The notes under the pieces: model-generated
What the model was told of the DNA's origin: nothing
The model's input: only the letters and a program-made list of their open reading frames with translations
The model's database searches: none
Assembly (NCBI GenBank): GCA_020091685.1
Contig: CM034607.1
Span: forward strand, 34,503,268-34,567,267
DNA length: 64,000 nt
Source of the DNA: Lutjanus erythropterus
Taxonomy: Eukaryota > Chordata > Actinopteri > Lutjaniformes > Lutjanidae
Direction of reading: 5' to 3'
Shown here: positions 59,095 through 64,000 of the stretch, piece after piece
Numbering within the stretch: the stretch's first letter is position 1
Layout: each line of letters opens with the position of its first letter
Position numbers and translations under genes: made by a program

Positions 59095-59602
59095 CCTCAC
59101 AAAATCTGTCTGTCACATCTGGTTTCATTAACGCTGAAAGGTTCACGCAGGTTTTGGAGCAACATATGCTGCCATCCAGACAACGCCTTTTTTCAGAGAC
59201 GTCCCTGCTTATTTCAGCGAGACGATGCCAAGACACATTGTGGACGTGTTCCAACAGCGTGTCTTCATAGTAAAAGAGTTCAGGTACTAGACTGAGCTGC
59301 CTGCAGTCCAGACCTGTCTCCCATTGAAAATGTGTGGTCCATTATGAAGCACAAAATACGACAACAGAGACCAAACAGGACTGTTGAGCTGAGGTCGTAG
59401 TGTTGTTTAAAGAAAAGCTGATGTATCACAGTGATAAACCTGCTCATGTTGCAGGCATCAAATTCAGAATGAGTGTGTATTTACAAAAAAACAGGAAAGT
59501 TTGAACATTAAATATCTTGTCTTTGTGTTTAACTGAATATAGGTGGAGAAGTTTTTGCAAATCATTGCATTGTTTTCATTCATGTTTTAGACACCAGGTT
59601 GG
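59095..59602 (+). mobile_element. Tc1-like transposon, 5'-truncated copy
   Basis: The last third of a Tc1/mariner DDE_3-type transposase region is recognisable: the segment at 59200-59260 corresponds to the FQQDNAK-like motif and that at 59318-59385 to PIENVW...KIRQQRP. Both lie in different frames and the gene is dead. It runs on to the non-coding 3' end with TTTGCAAATCATTGCATTG at about 59556 and a terminus near 59602. It belongs to the same family as 63049-64000, in opposite orientation. The start of the element is absent. Confidence 0.7.
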
Positions 59603-60386
59603 ATTAACGAAGGATTTTTTAAATGTCTCTCTGCAGAGATCCAGCACATGCAATAGACGTGGCACACCTACATGGAATTCAGCCCTCATTAATGTTATTA
59701 ATTACACCTTTGATAATTGTCAGTGTCTGCTTCAACAAATGGTCAGTTAGGCGTTTTTTTTTCTTTTCCATTGTGTATTTTTTTTAGAGCTGTTAGACTT
59801 TTTGGTTTCAGATGAAATCGTGAACTGACTGAGATTTGATGAGTCATAAACTCTTTGCTGAAAGAATTTAAATTGGAATTGAATCAGGCCTATTGTTGGA
59901 TTAAATTTAACAAATCTGCTGGTGGAACCAAGTAATCTACAGTCTGATGGGATTTGCAGACTAAAATTTCAAAAACTATAACAATAATGTGGAGGCAGAA
60001 ATTACTTTGATAAATTGATTTGTTAATATATTTATATGATGCAAGTTTCCTTGTTTGTTACCACATATCTATTTATTTACTTAACTTATTGTCACTTATT
60101 TAATTTACTGTTTCTGACTGAAATTCATTTGTCCTGTTTCGAGAACATAATATTGATTTCACATTTTCTCTGTTGTACATCAAAACCAAACATGAAGAAG
60201 GAAACAGATGCAGCAGATGTTTTCATGTTAAAAGCAGATTTACTGCGTGGACCTTTCAACATAAAACAACTCGACTTTCTTTAGTTTTCTAATGTTATTT
60301 CATTTGATGAATAATAGTTTGTTAGAGCATTGATCCACACAGCAGAAAAAAACCTGCTGAATGCCGCTTGTAGTGAAGGTTGACTC
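59603..60386. other. Unannotated stretch, no supported gene
   Basis: AT-rich, with an 82-codon ORF at 60036-60284 lacking any domain. Confidence 0.4.
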
Positions 60387-60399
60387 TGTGTGTGTGTGT

Positions 60400-60459
<60 letters not shown>
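60387..60459. repeat. (GT)n microsatellite
   Basis: About 73 bp of GT with one GAGT break. Confidence 0.97.
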
Positions 60460-60461
<2 letters not shown>

Positions 60462-60601
60462 TCTAACGTAAGACATTGCCTTAAGTTAAGGTTAAAGTTG
60501 AGGATTAATTGAAGTCGATGAAAACCTGAGCACAGCACTAAAATAATGCAAAGTGTGTGTACAAAAGGGTCACACACACTCAAACCCAAGGACTGCAGAT
60601 G

Positions 60602-60603
<2 letters not shown>

Positions 60604-60653
<50 letters not shown>
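60604..60653. repeat. (CA)25 microsatellite
   Basis: Pure CA, reverse complement of the GT run 144 bp upstream. Confidence 0.97.
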
Positions 60654-60656
<3 letters not shown>

Positions 60657-61109
60657 CTGTCACACGTTGAAAAGACAGGAGCAGGAATGAAGGTTTTTAT
60701 GGCGTCTTCTGAATGTTTCATTTTGACATCCACAGGAGGGTTAAGCCTTAAATTAGCACATAAAACACACTTACTCTTTCTCTATCTAATAACAACAAGA
60801 AATACATTGTTAATAAATTAAACAAATTTTTTATTTATTACAAATTAAAATGTACGTATAGCACTTTTTTTTCTTCTGGCAGAAAACTGGTGGCAGGACT
60901 TGATTGACATTAACTATGAAGCTCACTTAATGCTACATTAACAGAGGCTTCATTATGCAGCTAACAACAAGTTTACAACATGTAGTGTGATAAAAGCACA
61001 GCACTTAAATCAAACATCGTTCAACATGAGCTTTCAGTTTCGATAATCAAATCAAAAGGCACAATCTGAGGTTTTCTCATTGTGTTTTTTTTCTCCTCTC
61101 CTGCTTACA
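60654..61109. other. Unannotated stretch, nothing recognised
   Basis: AT-rich sequence without repeat termini or coding potential. Confidence 0.4.
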
Positions 61110-61330
61110 TCTGCGGGGAATTTATTCAAATTTGGCACAAATGTTCAACCAAGGATGAACTCCAAAGGTCAGAGGTCATCATTGAGACATCATCAGGGTT
61201 GGGTACCAAAGTTGCTACTTCTAAGGGTAGCGATCTAATTATGTCGGTTCTGCTGTGAACTGATTAATGTTAACTGAATTGGTGCCAAATTTCAGGACCT
61301 GACGGTCAGATGTCAGTGATGAGACATCGA
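61110..61330. repeat. Dispersed-repeat fragments
   Basis: TTCAAATTTGGCACAAATGT near 61128 matches the phrase near 30560. AGGGTTGGGTACCAAAG at 61197 resembles the end of the element at 19620-20581. Confidence 0.4.
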
Positions 61331-61599
61331 CATCTTCAGGTAATTATTTTGCTCGTTGGATAAGTAGTTGGACTTTTTCACTGTCTTGGTTGGCTTAGCA
61401 TTTTTTCATTTGTTCAAATGTGAACGGCATCCAACCCAAGATAATAAACTGCTGGCTGTTACTCAACGTCATAACTCAGGAAAAGACGAGGAGATTGAGA
61501 CCATATTTCACATTTGGTCAGATAGTTGATTGATGACACTATTCTTGGCTGCCCACCATGAAACTGTGATGATTGTCCAGTTTGGAAAAAATATCTAAT

Positions 61600-61870
61600 T
61601 GCACATATTTTGACGGATATTTCACTTGCGATATGATTTGCAATATTAGAGGTACATCATTGTTCTTATTTTGATTGCAAAACATGTTAAAATGATGATG
61701 CAAGAATGCAAGAATCTGAACCAAATGAAGGTATTTTTTTTTAAGTCTGCAGAATCTGATGTGTAGGACATGATATCTTTGCCTCACAACATTCATTCAT
61801 TTTGTCACATTTCACCTTTAATGAATATTGCACGTCCTGCGATAAGAAAATTGCAGACTGCCATAATAAG
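61600..61870. repeat. Possible family D-related scrap
   Basis: TTGCGATATGATTTGCAATA and TTCTTATTTTGATTGCAAAA loosely resemble family D text, without termini. Confidence 0.25.
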
Positions 61871-61892
61871 CCAACATCCGTATTTGAAGGAT

Positions 61893-61972
61893 TGTAGTCG
61901 ACCAGCAGCTCATTGGTTCTGCTGATGCTGAGCTTCAGGTGGTTGTTGTTGCACCATGTGATGGAGCTTCAT
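61893..61972 (-). mobile_element. LINE reverse-transcriptase scrap
   Basis: On the minus strand the frame reads ITWCNNNHLKLSISRTNELL then VDY, which fits the WC-x3-HLKLN-x3-KTKE motif after the catalytic core of fish L2/Rex-type reverse transcriptases. Only about 26 codons are recognisable, so this is a deeply truncated LINE copy. Confidence 0.55.
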
Positions 61973-62260
61973 CCTCTGTCCTCCTCTGTAAAAATAGTCT
62001 CTACGTGAAGACAGCATGTTTCTCTGGACATTATTCACTGAAATCATTGTGATACGTTCAAGTGATACATTGAAGGAGTGATTTTTTTGGGGGACGGTGT
62101 TTCGTCCGTCTCAGGTGACTTCAGGTAACATGACAGGCAGCAACAAAAGAGGTCAAAGTTGAATCTTGTAGAAGTTTAGACACAAAGCCAGGATTTTTTT
62201 TTTCCACTCCCGCCGCGAGAAGACGACGGCCAACACGAGCACAGAGACACTCTGCTGCGT
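61973..62260. other. Unannotated stretch
   Basis: Nothing recognised. A short CpG cluster CTCCCGCCGCGAGAAGACGA lies near 62206. Confidence 0.35.
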
Positions 62261-62261
62261 C

Positions 62262-62345
62262 TCCGTCTGTCTGTCTCATTGTCTTTCTCTGTCTGTCTGT
62301 CTCAGTCTTTGTTTTTCCCGTCTCTCTCTCTCTCTCTCTCTCTCT
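62262..62345. repeat. TCTG and (TC)n microsatellite region
   Basis: Imperfect GTCT units at 62262-62305 are followed by a TC run at 62321-62345. Confidence 0.85.
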
Positions 62346-62459
62346 GTCTTTGTCGCTTCCTCCCCTCTCCATTTTTTGGCACATGTTGCCACGGTAACCA
62401 CTGCCTCTTTTTTTGGCCAAGTTGTAGTGGTGCAGTTTTTAAGGCCCATACTGGGTTCC

Positions 62460-62695
62460 ACCACTCCTTCATTTACGCACACACACACCACCACGCAACC
62501 AAACACACCCTCTAACACCCCCTGTTCACTCACTCACACACACATCATCATCATCAACACATCTACGTACTCTGGCTGCATCCGTCTCTCTCTCACACAC
62601 ACACACACTGTCACACCTACACACATGTACAGTAGGTCCGATTTGTCTTTGATTTCTCGCACACTTTCACACACACACACACACACTCACTCCGC
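62460..62695. repeat. Broken CA-rich tract
   Basis: Several 10-20-bp CA runs are separated by mixed text up to the polypyrimidine tract of the exon at 62710. Confidence 0.8.
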
Positions 62696-62709
62696 CTCTC
62701 TGCTTCCAG

Positions 62710-62854
62710 ATTCCACGGGAGATTACCCAGAGTGCCGCTGGCCTGAGGATCATTCAGGAGGGAGACAGAACAAGGAGGACACGCGGTGATTGGAGGAGGA
62801 GGTGGAGCCTCAGAAAGACCTCAGAAAGAAAGACCCTCCCCCCGTGGAAGTGCA
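62710..62854 (+). other. Candidate internal exon, gene unknown
   Basis: A strong acceptor (CCGCCTCTCTGCTTCCAG, ending at 62709) precedes 145 bp that end at a strong donor, GCA|GTAAGT (GT at 62855). The exon is purine-rich (GAGGAGGAGG, CAGAAAGAAAGA), typical of exonic splicing enhancers. It contains no ATG. Only the frame starting at 62710 is open throughout (about 48 codons, containing WRRRWSLRKTSE), but the product is not recognised. The lack of ATG and the CpG block at 11-12 kb suit a 5' untranslated exon joined across a roughly 51-kb intron. A coding exon or a chance splice pair are alternatives. Confidence 0.45.
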
Positions 62855-63048
62855 GTAAGTAGCAGCTTTTATCATCTTTGTGACTTCCTGTTACACTTCG
62901 TACAAGCTATCTGAAAAGCTAAGGGCTTTTTTTTAGAAATATGTGCAGCAGCACATCATGTTTGGAGCGTTTAATGAAGTAAAGAAGAAACGTATTAAGA
63001 TTTTTTTTTTTCAGCTGATGTACTTGTTTGATGTTACGACCTCAACAA
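62855..63048. other. Intron-like sequence after the exon
   Basis: T-rich DNA between the donor and the Tc1-like element; nothing else seen. Confidence 0.4.
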
Positions 63049-64000
63049 AGTTTGGATGTTGTGTAAAACGTTCATAGACTGAATGCAATGATCTGCAAAA
63101 ACGTTTCGATCTATATTCAGCTGAATACAGTACAGAGACAAGATATTTAATGTTAAATCTGATAAACTTTATTGTTAAATATACTCTCATTCTGTTTGGA
63201 CAGGATCATGTTTCCCTCTGTGATCCATCATCTTTTCTTTGATCAACACTCAGTCAGTGTTTGTGAACTGAGACACTAACTGTTGAAGTTTTAAAGTGAA
63301 ATTCTTTCTTGTTCTTGCTTGATATACGACTTCAGCTGCTCAACAGTCCTGTTTGGTCTCTGTTGTCGTATTTTGTGCTTCATAATGCACCACACATTTT
63401 CAATGGGAGACACGCTGTTGGAACATGTGGACAATGTGTCTTGGCATCGTCTTGCTGAAATTAGCAGGGACATCTCTCAGAAAGACGTCATCTGGATGGC
63501 AGCACGTGTCGCTCCAAAACCTGCATGATCCTTTCAGCATTAATGGAGACTTTACAGATGTGATACTTACCCATGATGCCATGGGCACTAACACACCTCC
63601 ATACCATCACAGCTGCTGTCTGTTGAAGTTAGTGCTGGTAACAATCTGGATGGTCTTTTTCCTCTTTAGCCCAGAGGACACGGCGTCCATGATTTGTGAA
63701 AACACTCTGAAACGTGGACTCGTCACTCGCCACTTTGCGTCAGTCCATCTCAGATGAGCTCGGGTCCAGAGACGTCTGCAGTGTTTCTGGATGTTGTTGA
63801 TATATGTCTTTCTCTTTGCATGGTAGAGTCTTAACTTGCATTTGTAGATGCAGAGACAAACTGTGTTTACTGACAACGGTTTTCCAAAGTGTTCCTGAGT
63901 CCATGTAGTATCCTTTATACAATGATGAGGGTTTTTAATGCAGTTTTTAATGCAGTGCTGCCTGAGGGGTCAAAGGTCACAGACATTTCATTGTTGCAGG
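63049..64000 (-). mobile_element. Tc1-like transposon, decayed, cut by window edge
   Basis: The left end (AAGTTTGGATGTTGTGTAAA, about 63049) is the 3' terminus. Reading leftward from the edge on the minus strand, recognisable transposase pieces are CKLRLYHAKRKTYINN (63780-63850), RAHLRWTDAKW (about 63730-63765) and PIENVW with HKIRQQRP (63330-63405). These fit the HTH-linker and DDE_3 domains of Tc1 transposases, of which the usual length is about 340 residues. Frames change several times, and 55 bp is missing at about 63408 relative to the other copy. It sits in the intron just after the candidate exon. The 5' part lies beyond the window. Confidence 0.8.

Overview
The window looks like nuclear DNA from a ray-finned fish, most likely a percomorph-type teleost. 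The evidence is long CA/GT, GATA and GA microsatellites, AT-rich non-coding sequence with scattered GC-rich islands, and many diverged short transposon copies of kinds I recall from teleost genomes. There is no operon structure, no long convincing ORF, and no bacterial, viral or CRISPR feature. Family names given from memory are recollection, not database results.

Layout. 0-8.3 kb: dispersed repeats, including a nested stack of short DNA transposons at 4.67-5.52 kb. 8.35-10.88 kb: a tandem array of about 250-300 bp units, split by two inserted elements. 10.95-12.15 kb: a CpG-rich block with splice-donor-like sites, the best candidate promoter and first exon. 12.15-14.45 kb: a diverged, higher-order repeat built from CTGGTTTTTAACTGGTTTA-like phrases. 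15.4-16.4 kb: a cluster of CA/GT runs. 17-53 kb: intron-like or intergenic DNA with many copies of at least six short element families, LINE scraps, a promoter-like patch near 38.9 kb and a GC-rich patch at 41.9-42.5 kb. 54.5-56 kb: GC-richer blocks with homeodomain, octamer and CTCF-like motifs. 57-61 kb: microsatellites, a tRNA-derived SINE, a 3' Tc1-like fragment and LINE scraps. 62.71-62.85 kb: one well-bounded candidate exon on the + strand. 63.05 kb to the right edge: a decayed Tc1-like transposon on the - strand.

The simplest reading is a + strand gene with its promoter near 11-12 kb, a first intron of about 51 kb filled with repeats, and a second exon near 62.7 kb, the main coding part lying right of the window. 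This is an inference from CpG content and splice signals; the gene cannot be named. I found no previously undescribed functional system. The most notable items are the two local repeat arrays (8.35-10.88 and 12.15-14.45 kb), the nested and composite transposon histories, and a few candidate regulatory patches.
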